Part shown: in pieces, positions 1-11,832 of the stretch
Position numbering within the stretch: the stretch's first letter is position 1
Layout: each line of letters starts with the position of its first letter
Assembly (NCBI GenBank): GCA_012295275.1
Contig: CM022670.1
Location: 14,909,862-14,973,861, forward strand
DNA: 64,000 bases
From: Chrysomallon squamiferum
Taxonomy: Eukaryota; Mollusca; Gastropoda; Neomphalida; Peltospiridae
Reading direction: 5' to 3'
Program-made: the position numbers and the translations under genes
Notes under the pieces: model-generated
Seen by the model: the letters and a program-made list of their open reading frames with translations, nothing else
Databases searched by the model: none
What the model was told of the DNA's origin: nothing

Positions 1-652
1 ATTTACATATTTATACATACATTCATATATACATACATACTGTGTGTGTGTGTGTGTGTCATTATATGCACACATACACATGTATACAAACACATGTACA
101 GTGAAATATGAATATATGTCATCATTCTTTTCCATAACTCACAGAACTCTAATACCACTGTGATATTTAATGAAAACATTATTGTTTCAAATGGTATTTC
201 CAAGAGGACACCATGCATATTTGCATGAGTTTGTGTGAAATACACAAAACTAACATTATACATACATAGCCCATAGCATATCAACTACATATAATTACAT
301 GAATACCTATGTTTAACAAAAACAATAAAGAGAATAAAGAAATAAAGAACTTGAAAAATGTTACGAAAAGATTTATCATTATTTATTGACAGTAAAAATG
401 TTCACAGTGATAATACATTTAATAGATAATGTTATTTATCATTGACAGATTTATATCATTCATTCAAATCATCTTTATTTAATTGGTAAAGAGTAAAACA
501 ATTAAACTCTAGTGTGAATTAAAATAAGTGAATCTACTTTTAATAATCTTGAATACAGTCATTCATTATCTGCTTATATCACTATTTATTAGTTCTGGTT
601 ATGGGGTAAAATTCATTGTATTCGCTGTTTCTGGTCATTGATGACACAGTTA
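1..652. other. Non-coding 3' flank of CS copy A
   Basis: I see no gene here. It holds a short GT run (about 41-59), a CA/TA run (about 788-838 lies just beyond, in intron 3) and AT-rich sequence. From about 325 onward it is recognisably homologous to sequence beginning near 7400, which marks the left end of the duplicated CS-gene unit. A minus-strand AATAAA at 585-590 lies about 63 bases past the copy A stop codon and could be its polyadenylation signal. Confidence 0.6.
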
Positions 653-3533
653 CTAAGCAGCATCTAGGTTTGCATTTCGAATAAACGTCATCCAGGACTG
701 ATTTTTGTCCTTTTTCTTCAGATATACATGCACCCAGTCTTTGTTTACCTATAACAGTAAAATAAACTTTCATTAAAAAAAAATAACAACACACACACAC
801 ATACATATATATACACACACACACACATATATATATATGTAATTATTATTATTATTATTATTATTATTTGTATAGAGATGTCCTAGAAACCAAAGAAAAT
901 CTGCTTTTTACTATTCAGTTTTTTGACTATTATTAATTATTATCTGACATTTAGGTATTAAATCAATAATCGAAGTATACACTTTGTATCCATATATTAA
1001 TTATATGAATTGGAAGCTATGTATATGTATATATATACTCAGTGAATAATTATTTCACCTATAAACATATAATTTAAAACATTCTCAACACAAAATGTAC
1101 AGTGTAAACTGTATTATTATTGTTTTTCAAACAAAAATTACCTGTGTATCAAAATCTATTAAAATGAATATAAAAAATTTAAGTCACAATTAGTTTCTTT
1201 GTTTTAAGAAATCTCTGATGTAGTAAGCATGTTAAATTAGAACAGTGGGCTGCCAGTCTTCTTTGAATATCAACTCTTTTATAGAATTATTAATCCTCAC
1301 TGTATTTTACATACATTTTATTAATTTTTTTTTTTAAATATACCAAAGTATGGTGACAGACAAAACCCTGAGATAATTATAAGCAAACTGTTCCTTAAAC
1401 AGACTTAATTTACCTTTCCTTGAAATTATTTTAATATTATTAATGAACAGATATGCTTGACAATGTTCAGTGTTATTAATATTTGATATCAAACTTGTGA
1501 GTTTTAGCACTAGTCTTCATATTCTTGCAGGCTTATTTTATTTCTTTACTTTGTTAACGGAAACATTAGCATGGGTTAATGCCAACTTGAATGGTCTATG
1601 AACCTGGATAAGCAAACAACAATAATATTTATTAATATTAACCCAAAATGAACTGGGATATTCTCAGTTTGAATATTCTGCACATTTCTAGAATAATGGA
1701 GAAATTTGGTTTCTGCATTACTTTTCATTTTGTATATTATAATCAAAAACAATGTTTCATATATTACAATGTATATAATCTGGAGACAAAAAAAAAAAAA
1801 AATGAATGTTTAATATTGAAAAAGAAAAGTTTTTAAATATGTGTTTTTGCAGGCTTCAAAAATGTGTTACATATTTTCATTCAATTTAAATTCTAATACT
1901 AAAACTGACCAGGTACATAGTTGTATGTATCTTTAGAGAGAACTGAAATAAAATCAAAGAAAGATTGTATATTCACTAGTATATGCATCTATGGTGCATC
2001 AAAGAATGGGTTGTGTGTTTTTCAAATTTCACTGAGGGCAATGTATCTAAAATATCTCTATTTCTTTGAAAGCTGATATACAGTATTTTTTACATAAAGT
2101 AAGCCAAAACATACCTCAAGGGTGCAACCTGCTGGGATAATTTCATAGGGAAGCTGTCTGACTATGAAAGCATAGTTCTGTCCCCTCAGGTCAGATTGTC
2201 CAATAATCTTCAGGTTATAGTGCCTGTCACACATTTAGGAAATAAAAATTAAAAAAATAAATAATAAAAAACAAAATAAAATTAAAATAAATTAAAATAG
2301 GTAATTGAATTAAATGATTTGGAAGTGCCATTTGTGTATCATTAATTTGCTGTAATAGACTAACATATATTGAGAGTTTGTGCCAGAATGTGAAAAATAC
2401 ATTAAATATTATATATTTAATTATACTGTTTAGTTATTATTTGTGATTTACTGAAATTCACTTTATGAGCTGATGTAATAGAAAAAGGAATATGGAAAAC
2501 AAATTTTTACCTGGTACCAATATCTTTATTGATCTCGGCATTTTGAGCCTCTGTACCTGTTTGCGTCCATTTTTCCCAACATGAAGATGATTGGGGCTTT
2601 ATTCCAGGAATTTTCATCCGGATATGAACATTGCCAAATGAACTTTCATCGTAATCTGAAAATTAAGAACTTCAGTAACAGACATTTGTTTTCTGTTTAC
2701 ATACAACAAACAATAAACCACTCGTCTTTCCTCACATAATATTCAGCCTGTTGGTCAAGAATCAAATATAAACTATTAAATTATTTTACATGAGTTGAAA
2801 GTTTTGTCATAAGTTTGAATATGTAAAGGTTTTTTTTTTTACAGGAATATCAATGTCTATCTTTATTAAATATAAATGTGTTTTATAAATTTTTCTTGTG
2901 TTTCAGTTTAATATTCTTTAATTATTAATATGCTTTGAATTTACAATAGTGAACTAATTACATCACTCTCTTCAGTTTTAGGTAAAGTTTTGTCAGCTGT
3001 TTCTGAACAAGCAAGTAGTACAGATTAATATGGTGTTACAGGCAGTAAACAATTCTGTACATTAATGTTCTTTTGTTCTTTTAATTCTGTTTGAGATAAA
3101 TAAACTTTCATTAAAAAAGATAGTAATAACAACTTTCACACACACAGAGATGCAACATGACTGATGCATGTTTTGTTAAAACGGTCAATTACGTTTCAAA
3201 ACGTTTAACAGACTATCTGTGGTATTATTAGAAACAACGTACAGTTAAGACTGCTTACACAAATATGTTTGTATATATATATGTTGTACAAATCAGTCCA
3301 TTCATTAATTTTCACAACATGCGGATACGTTGGCACATCGAAAACGGCATTTATCCAGGTGTTTCGAACATAATATGAAAATTGTTCGGCAAAACCACAT
3401 TGAACTTTTATGCTTTAGTTTATAGGTAAACATTTAGACTGATGTAAAAATACTCATGTCACACACTGATTTAGATTTATTTGTTTATTTATTTACCACA
3501 GTCTGGTTATTCGAACACGATCAGATCATCTGT
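653..3533 (-). pseudogene. CS-domain protein (CacyBP-like), copy A, first exon disrupted
   Basis: This is a diverged tandem paralogue of the gene at 7715-10389. Exons 2-4 read open and in phase: 2511-2655, 2115-2223 and 653-748, all with GT-AG borders, ending in TAG. They encode a CS-type beta sandwich (HYNLKIIGQSDL, YAFIVRQLP, then KDWVHVYLKKKD and a Trp) resembling the central domain of CacyBP/SIP. The segment aligned with coding exon 1 of copy C (3497-3533) keeps the splice donor but has lost the ATG and carries an in-frame TAA at 3507-3509. I found no replacement start exon. It is therefore either a pseudogene or a gene using an unseen alternative first exon. The unbroken later exons and the near absence of silent changes against copy C argue that it was functional for much of its history. 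The CS assignment rests on motif resemblance alone. Confidence 0.6.
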
Positions 3534-3784
3534 TCGGTTACTTCCGCATCAAACTATTTCAATGTTTGCCGAGTATCAGTGTTCAAGTATTTACCAAAGA
3601 TCTCAAAACAATTTTTATTTTTATTTTTATTTTTTTCAGAATTAGTAACATCTTTTAACTCATTATCATTATGGTCAATTTTCTTGACTAATCAAAACGA
3701 AAAGTAAGAAACAAATTAACAATGAAACGAAAATAAATAATATTACTTAATTAATTAATTAATTAATTATTTTTTTTTTTTTTC

Positions 3785-4245
3785 AGTGAAAACAGCGTAA
3801 AATTGAAGCGGTGTTCATTTCAATAAGTTGCTTTTCAAAACACTGAAGTGTGTCACGATAAAACAATTACAGTGAAATGAACCAAAAATGCAAACGAAAC
3901 CCATCGAGGGGGAAAAAATAAAATTATCCGAGGGGGGGGTTGAAGAAAAAGAAAGAAAATAACAACAAACAAAAAATATACACAAAAAACAAAAACAAAA
4001 AAACCAATATAGTATCCGCTGGCGTTGTTTCTTTTAAAAATAACGTTCAGTTTTCATTTACATAAATACCAACAGCAAAAAGGGGGGAGAAAGAAAGAAA
4101 GAAAAATGATTGATTTCACAGTAAACGTAAACGCTTTTTATATTTGCGCTGGCAGCAGAACAATAAATCGCAGCAAAACGTAGACTGTAATATTACATTG
4201 TTTTCATTTCTTTTCAAACAACGTATAACATTATTATTACTATTT
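3785..4245. promoter_or_regulatory. Conserved upstream block of CS gene, copy A
   Basis: A block of about 450 bp found three times in the window (here, 7011-7398 and 10618-11070). It begins near CAGTGAAAACAGCGTAAAAT and ends near a cAACGTATAACATTATTATT motif. It sits about 250 bp upstream of the exon 1 position in units A and C, so it may hold the promoter or a 5' untranslated exon. That role is inferred from position and conservation only; I see no clear TATA box. Confidence 0.45.
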
Positions 4246-4282
4246 TTAAATTCTACAATTTCTTAATCCTTTGAACATCATT

Positions 4283-4805
4283 ACTGAAACAATGACAATA
4301 ACAATGACTTTATTCTCATAAACTGTAGGATTATAGTACAGAGACGAATGTATTACAGATATATAATAACAAAATTAAAATGCACATGCGTGGAAGTTTA
4401 ACGTGGAGGACATACTCTCTCACGTATAGATCTTATTAACAAACACTTATTAATTGTTAAACAAATTATTATATGAAATTGTATTTAGATGTCTCATGTA
4501 TTTATTTAGTTCACCTTTTCTAGCATTTAATAACACAGGATTATTACATTCAAATACATAGTGATATATTCATCTCCAATTTTGTTAAGATTACAAATAT
4601 GACATTTTCTATTTTCTTTTAGAATATTAGACCATCAACCAGTTTCAATAGGAAGTTTAGCATTAAAGATTCCAAATTTACATGAGACATTAACATTCTT
4701 TTGAGATAGCAATTTAAGATAGTTTTCTAATTTCAATTCATTTTTACAATTTTTACAATTAATATCCTTTGAAGACGTTTCAGTTTGATTTTTCCATGTT
4801 TGTTG
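4283..4805 (-). mobile_element. Non-LTR retrotransposon (LINE) 3'-end fragment
   Basis: On the minus strand this stretch translates, with frameshifts, to the typical C-terminal tail of LINE reverse transcriptases: a KLPIETG segment, then ENRKCHICNLNKIGDEY and, after a one-base frame change, HYVFECNNPVLLNARKGEL. The spaced Cys-x2-Cys, His and Cys residues match the zf-RVT zinc knuckle common at the end of these enzymes. Unit C lacks this segment at the matching place (about 11140), so it was inserted into unit A or lost from C. It is far too short and broken to be active. Exact ends are uncertain. Confidence 0.7.
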
Positions 4806-4948
4806 ATATTTGGTTCATGTGTAATTTATCAAAAAAACATTATTGTTACAGAGAGAAAAATATGATTATTTAAAATCAGAACACACGTTTATAATCTATA
4901 GTCATATCCGCCGAGCCTGAAGATATGACACAAACAAATCAGTCTTCC

Positions 4949-4949
<1 letters not shown>

Positions 4950-5006
<57 letters not shown>
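4950..5006. repeat. (ATA)n microsatellite
   Basis: A pure ATA/AAT trinucleotide run. A shorter run lies at the same place in unit C (about 11306-11342), so the repeat predates the duplication and has expanded differently in the two copies. Confidence 0.9.
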
Positions 5007-5008
<2 letters not shown>

Positions 5009-5009
5009 T

Positions 5010-6192
5010 GAAAAATAAATAAGTAAATATAATTTTAATTAGTAATATTTCGAAATTAATTACTTAATGTCAGTCATACTGTTGTTAAAATAATCATTTC
5101 AGTTTATCTTACTTAATATTTAATTACAATGAATATATATATAATATATATAGTTACAGTTATAGCATTTAATAGAGAAATAATTACGAAATAATGATAA
5201 TTATAATAAATAATTAAATAAAGTACGGAAGAACTGGTACATTTTTGTAAAAGAAGTAAGTTAGTATAATTTACCACAATCTGGTGTTTGTGCTATAGTT
5301 TCTGCTTAATCTTGTTGCGATGTTGGATTTGTCTTGTTGGTTTTCACTGCTACTTGGCAACGAAATGTACACAAATATTTTTTAAACTAAATTTCGTTTT
5401 TAAAATAATTACTGAAATATGTTATATTTTGGTAAGAAATTATTTAAACCAGTTGAAAAAAAAAAAAAAAAAAAAAAAATACAAAAAATTGTTAAACAAA
5501 TTAATAAACAGACAAAAGGACCAAAATAATTATGATATTTTCGTATATTATTCTTGATTAAAGAAAATCTTTAATTGCAAAAAATATCTTAGGTATTTGC
5601 ACAGCATTTTACTCCTTATTTAAATGTAAACATTAATTTCAGAAATACGAATAAAAACGTTATGTAACTCTACTTTCATTTATGATATAGTATTTTTTTC
5701 GATTCTAAAAATAGAATTCCATATCTATTTTGGTATAGATATATGTAAGTCATAACCAGCTTTAGACCTATGAGAGGCCCCAAGTTAATAACACACGATG
5801 TCGAGGCCCTGTTTGGTGTGCTTTAATAGTAAATAAATTTTATACCAAAGAAACGAAACTTTAGAGGCCGCTAAAGACTGCGAGGCCTTACGTTGCAGCT
5901 ATCAGCAGTCTAATTAGAAAACAAATATGTAGTAATTATTATTAATCTTCTTCTTCTAAAATCAGTACAGCATATTTGCATATTCTGATGTGAGAAAAGT
6001 CTCCGTTGGGTTTGAATGTGGATGTGAAACTTCAGTTAGGTTATCTGCTGCGCATCAGTGGATGCAGCAGTTTATTCAATGGGACAGGCGAATCGTAGAA
6101 CATGTTATTATGTCATATTTTTTCTTTGTTTAATACAGTTTTAATAAAAGTTTTGGATTAATTAAAAATAGATAATAATAATAATAATAATA

Positions 6193-6242
<50 letters not shown>

Positions 6243-7010
6243 TTTTGTCAGGGGTTTGTTTGTTGTTGTTTTCTATTAATTATTTCTTTATTTGTTGTTA
6301 TTATTGTATGAAAATTATTAATACTGCCCGAGAACATTCGAATATGTAACTAGGTTACACGAATGTGTGAGTATGTCAGGTGATTTATTTATTTTAAACT
6401 GTTTTTGTATAGGCATTATCCAAATGAAAGAATTTACAATTTCTTATATTTTTTTTTTTTTTCCAGCTAATTAAACGTTAATAGTCTTTGCTTTTAATAA
6501 TTATAGATATCTTAGAACCCGTCCCTGTATTGTAAGTTAATAATCATATCTTCTTTTGATGGCAATAATTGTTTCGTTCCCACGAAATATTCGTCTCCTT
6601 GTCAGTTTGTATGGTCTAACTGCTAGCGCACCATCGTAAGAACTAAGTTATTGCTTAACGTGAAAAATAGCAAAGAAATATGCTTTTATTATTATTGGTG
6701 GTAATTTTTTGTAAAAAATATATAAATTTTTTGCATGTGCAATAAATAATTTAACACAGATGTTAGGAACCTATATATATATACATTTTTAAAATTATAC
6801 AACCACACTAAATTTAGCAAGTTGCTAAACTATTCACTCACTATAGTTTAAACATGAGGTATACTGATGAGAACAAAATATGTAAATTGCTTGATAAGCG
6901 GACCAGGAGCAACTTTAAATTACAATCAAGTTCTAACTCAGTGTTTTAAGCCTCTGGTAAATAATTAATTTAGAAAGCTTTTTTTTTTGTATTTTAATTA
7001 ATTAATGTTC
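5010..7010. other. AT-rich spacer between duplicated units
   Basis: No gene seen. It contains a long A run (about 5457-5479), AAT and AT microsatellites (about 6170-6232) followed by poly(T), and otherwise unique-looking AT-rich sequence. ORFs here are short and low-complexity. Confidence 0.6.
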
Positions 7011-7398
7011 AGTGAAAACAGCGTAAAATTGAAGCGGTGTTCATTTCAATAATTTCCTTTTCAAAACACTGAAGAAGTATCCCGGTGAAACAATTACAGT
7101 GAAATGAACCAAAATGTAATCGAAAACTAGAGAGCGGAAAAAAACAAACAGCAATAGAAAGCTTATATAGTATACGCTGGCCATGTTTCGTTTAAAAACA
7201 AAGTTCAGTTTTCACTTACATAGGAAACCCATAAATACCAACAGCAAATTACCGAGAGGAAGGGGGGGAGAAAGAACGAAAAGAAGATCGATTTTTCAGT
7301 AAACTTAAATGCTTTTTATCCTTGCGCTGGCAGCAAAACGCAGACTGTAATATTACATTGTTTTTATTTCTTTTCAAACAACGTATAACATTATTATT
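7011..7398. repeat. Orphan copy (B) of the CS-gene upstream block
   Basis: This block aligns with 3785-4245 and 10618-11070: the same start, the same 'cgctggc', 'aaacgcttttta'-like and 'gcgctggcagcaaaacg' landmarks, and the same end. It has no CS exons of its own nearby and runs straight into the 3' flank of unit C at about 7400. The simplest reading is a third tandem unit whose gene body was lost, perhaps by unequal crossing over. Confidence 0.7.
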
Positions 7399-7714
7399 TA
7401 TAAATAAAGAAATAAATAATAAAAATAAAGAACTTGATAAATCTAATGAAAAGATTTAATACATGTTATTTATCACTGACAGATTTTTATATCATTCATT
7501 CAAATCATCTTTTTTCACTGTTGAGTAAACAGTAAGACCATTAAAGTCTAGTATGAATTAAAATCAATGAATCCACTTTTAATGCTCTCGATTAGAGTCA
7601 TTCATTATCCTTTGGTATTGAGCATGGATTGTTCACAATTCCACCTCACTCACTTTAGATCCACTTTCAACAGATCATTCATAGTAGTTCTGGTTATGCA
7701 GTGAAATGACACAG

Positions 7715-10389
7715 TTACTCGTCAGTTTCTAGGGTTCCTCTCTGAATGTACCTCTCCCAAGACTGATCTTTGTCCTTTTTCTTCAGAAATATGTACACCC
7801 AGTCTTTCTGTAGCTACAACAGCAAAACAAAACTTTAATTAAGAAAACAAAATAATAACCATGCCCACACCCACACCATCACTACTATTACTGTTAAAGT
7901 AATAAACTAGAATGCAAAGAATACCTGCTTTTTAATATTCACTTTTTAAACTATTAACTGTATGATATTCAGGTTTAAATAAATAATTACTGTTTCCAAA
8001 ATAAATTCAACAATGTATACAGACAGTGTATAATTTATTCATGACAACACATAATTTAACTTATGAAGATATAGATTAAAACATTCTCAACTGAAAAAGT
8101 GCAGTGTTAATTGTATTTGTATTGTCTCACAAGTAAAAATTACCCACATATTAAATTTCATTAAAATGAATATAAAAAAGTTAAGTCATAACTAGTTTTA
8201 AGAAATCTCTGATGTAGTAAGCATGTTAAATTAGAACAGTGGGCTGCCAGTCTTCTTTGAATATCAACTCTTTTATAGAATTATTAATCCTCACTGAATT
8301 TTACAAAAATTTTAGTTTTAAAAAAAGTACCAAACTATATTGATTGTAATAATATCCTCAGATAATTAAAAGAAAACTGTTCCTTAAACAGAATTATTTT
8401 ACCTTTCGGTGAGATTTTTTTGATTTGATTAATGAAGAGATATGCTTTACAATGTTCAGTGTTATTAATATTTGATATCAAACTGGTGAGTTTTAGCACT
8501 AGTCTTCATATTCTTGCAGGCTTATTTTATTTCTTTACTTTGTTAACAGGACACTAGCATGGTTAATGGAAATTGAACAATTTATCAACCTGGATATGCA
8601 AATAACAATAATATTAACTCAAAATGAATGAGGCTGTACTGAATTTGCATTTTCTAGAAAAATTCTAGAATAATGAAGAAATATATTTTCTGCATTACTT
8701 TTCATGTTTATAATTTAAAACAATGTTTATATATTACAGTGTATATAATCCGGAAACATAAAATCCAAAGAAAAACTGACAAGATTCACAGTTGTATATA
8801 TCTTTACAGACAAATGAAATAAAATCAAAGAAAGATTGTATATTTACTAGTATATGTATCTATGTAGCATCAAATAATGGATTGTGTGTTTTTCAAATTT
8901 CACTGAGGACAGTGTATCTAAAATATCTCTATTTCTTCGAATGTTGATATACAATCTAATATTCTTTATATAAATTATGCCAAAACATACCTCAAAGGTG
9001 CACTTGTGTGGGATAATATCAAAGGGAAGCTGTTTGACAGAGAAAGCATACTTCTGTTTACTCAGGTCAGACTGTCCAATAATCTGCAGGCTATAGGACC
9101 TGTCATAGGGAAAAAAAAAAAAATAAAAATAAAAATAAATAAAAATAATAATAATAATAATAAAATTAAACTTGGTAAAGGAATAAAATGATTTAGAAAT
9201 GTTAATTCTAGGTCATTAATTTGCTGTAACATGCTAACATATACTGAGAGCTTATACCAGAATGTGAAAAATACATTAAATATTATAAATATAATAATTT
9301 TTTTAGTCTTGATTTGTTATTTACTGAAATTCACTTTATGAGGAGATGTAATATATAAAAAGGAATATGAAAGACAAATTTTTACCTCATGTCAATTATA
9401 GGACCAACAAACTTGGCATTTTTCGCCTTTGGAATGTTTAACAGCATTTTGTTAAACACTGAAGCTGCATGGGGCTCTATTCCAGGAATCTGCAGACGGA
9501 TTCTAACATAGCCAGGTCTTGATCTTTCATCGTAATCTGAAAATTAAGAGCTTAAAATAACAGACATTTGTTTTCTGATTACATACAACAAACAATAAAC
9601 CACTCGTCTTTCCTCACATAATATTCAGCCTGTTGGTGAAGAATCAGATATAAACTGTTGTATTATTTTACACGAGTTGACGGTTTTGTCATGTGTTTGA
9701 ATATGTAATATTTCTTTACAGGAATATCAAGGAAATACTGCAAAATATATATCACACGTGTATCTTTATTATATATAGATATATAAATGTGTTTTACAAA
9801 CGTTTCATGTGTTTGTGTTTTATGTTCTTTAATATATTCCAAATAGTTATACTCGTTTTCTTCGCTCTCTTCACTTTCAGGTACAGCTTTGTCAGCAAGA
9901 CGTAAAGATGACTATAATTCTTATAGGCAATAAACAGTTCTGTAAATTAATGGGTTGTTGTTGTTTTAATTCTGCTGGAATCCGCTTGTTACAAGGCATG
10001 GATCGTTTAATGCCATATCTGGTGTGTAAACGTTCAGATGGTAAACATTATCAATATATATCATTTACATTGAGCTGTTCAGATTAGAATGAATGAGGCA
10101 CATTTCAAAAACAGTTTAACAGCCTGTGTAATATTATTATAAGTGTACAGTAAGCACTCCTCACACAGATGTATGTATATACATCGTATACAATTCAGTC
10201 TTTGAAACAAGCCGACACCCTGACGTCATCGTTGACAAATATAAAACATCGTCCTGCAACACTACATTAAACTTTTATGATTTTTTATAATTTACACATC
10301 AACGATTGTTATCTGATGTAAATATTCAGATTTAGATTTATTTACTTACCGCAGTCTGGTTCCTCAAACTCGGTCTTATCATCTGTCAT
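7715..10389 (-). CDS. Small CS-domain protein (CacyBP/SIP-like), copy C, complete
   Basis: Four coding exons join in phase to a 132-aa protein: 10350-10389 (ATG), 9386-9536, 8991-9099 and 7715-7813 (TAA). All introns are GT-AG. I chose the exon 4 acceptor at TTGTAG because it gives LQ before KDWV, matching VN in copy A. The N-terminus is acidic (MTDDKTEFEEPDC). Residues of about 22-124 look like a CS (p23/HSP20-like) fold of the CacyBP/SIP type: a YVRIRLQIPGI strand, SYSLQI (65-70), YAFSVKQL (81-88), then KDWVYIFLKKK (103-113) and Trp119. CacyBP has a similar VLILCRKK...W end. A loop of about 25 residues between the first and later strands is longer than in CacyBP, and both the Siah-binding N-terminal domain and the C-terminal SGS domain are missing. 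A chaperone- or ubiquitin-ligase-adaptor role is only a guess. The gene structure is firm; the family call is moderate. Confidence 0.72.
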
Positions 10390-10617
10390 GGCCCTGTTGG
10401 GTTACTTCCGCATTTTTTTTTGCCTCGAATCAATTCCTGTGTTAATAGTTTTAAAGTATTTACCAAAGATCTCACAACACAGAAAATATTTTTCAGAATT
10501 ACTAACATCTTTTAACTTTTATCATGATGGTGAATTTTCTTGACTAATCAAAACGAAAAAGTAAGAAACAAATTAACACTAAAACCAAAATAAATAATAT
10601 TAATTAATTAATTAATT

Positions 10618-11070
10618 AATTAATGTTGAGTAAAAATAGCGTAAAATTGAAGCGGTGTACTTTTCAATAAGTTCCTTTTCAAAACAGTGAAGAAATATCC
10701 CGGTGAAACAATTACAGTGGATGAACCAAAAATGTAAACCGAAACAAGCGAGGGAGAAAACAAAACAAACAAACCAAAAAACCGATCTGGTCAAAAAAAA
10801 AAAAAAAGAACCTATAGTATCGGCTCTCTTCGTTTCGTTCAAAAACAAGGTTCAATTTTCATTTTCGCCGGAAGCCCATAAATGCGAAGTGAAAAAACAA
10901 ACAAACAAAAAAAAAAAAATCAAAAAAAAATAAATAAATAAAAATTGATTCACAAGCCACAGTAAACATAAACGCTTTTTAAACTTGCGCTGGCAGCAGA
11001 ACAATAAATCACAGACTGTAATATTACTTTGTTTTCATTTCTTTTCAAACAAAGTATAACATTATTATTA
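10618..11070. promoter_or_regulatory. Conserved upstream block of CS gene, copy C
   Basis: Third copy of the block described at 3785 and 7011. It starts about 230 bp upstream of the copy C start codon, where a promoter or 5' UTR would be expected. Conservation in all three copies, including the one without a gene, may simply reflect the age of the duplication. Confidence 0.45.
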
Positions 11071-11303
11071 TTATTTTTAAATTCTGTAAAATAAAATCTA
11101 TTTGATGTACAATATTTTTAATCCTTCCAACGTAATTACTATTAGCGAAACAAAAAATTTGGTTCATAGCTTAGGGGTCATTTATTAAAAAACATTGTTG
11201 CTGAAGAGATAAAAATACAGTTTAACGTCACAATAACACACGTTCATAATCTACAGTCATATCCGCCGAGCCTGAAGATATGACTCAAACAAATTTCTCT
11301 TCC

Positions 11304-11330
<27 letters not shown>

Positions 11331-11342
<12 letters not shown>

Positions 11343-11800
11343 TATTAAGGATTAACAGACTATTTCTTTGTGAATTTAAATTAAATTGTATAACAAATTA
11401 GTTACAAAAGAAGATTTAAACTGTCGTTTTAACATAATTACTTGAATTATAAAAAATAATAACTAACTAATAATAATAATAAGAAGAAGAAGAAGAAAAA
11501 CAAAAAAAAACAAAAAAAAAAAAAAAAACAAAAAGTCCCCAAAACAAACAGTTCGGCGACTTTCTGTCCTGTTTCATCAGTCGGACGAATTTGTAGGTAG
11601 AGCAGTATGATCACACACACAGACACACAAACAAATAAATAATTTAAAAAAAAATAATAATAATAACACTTTTTGGCAACAAAAATAAACCGAGTTTGTA
11701 GGTTTAAATATTTGTATAACAATGTTACTGGGCATCAGCTGTTAAAATTGTTGGCAAATCACTTGCCGGTATATTGACGTTTTATTATTATTATTTATTA

Positions 11801-11832
<32 letters not shown>

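Larger units (their letters stand above)
325..4960 (-). repeat. Duplicated CS-gene unit A
   Basis: This is the left copy of a segmental duplication whose partner spans about 7400-11330. Shared landmarks include the 3' flank near 430-580 (compare 7465-7610), a nearly identical intron block near 1195-1310 (compare 8195-8305), the intron next to exon 2 (about 2660-2810, compare 9541-9690), the upstream block 3785-4245 (compare 10618-11065) and the right edge near 4900-4960 (compare 11250-11310). Unit A is longer, mainly because of a LINE fragment at about 4283-4805. Confidence 0.8.
7400..11330 (-). repeat. Duplicated CS-gene unit C
   Basis: Right copy of the segmental duplication; see unit A for landmarks. 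It carries the complete gene. Its right edge shares the 'agtcatatccgccgagcctg' segment and the following ATA microsatellite with unit A. Confidence 0.8.

Noticed and set aside
5271-5310. Sequence resembling the end of CS exon 1 and its donor (minus strand ACCAGATTGTG|GTAAAT), possible exon of the lost unit B.
   Set aside because: Only about 16 bases match, an in-frame stop lies just upstream, there is no ATG, and it sits 1.7 kb from upstream block B instead of about 250 bases. Likely chance.
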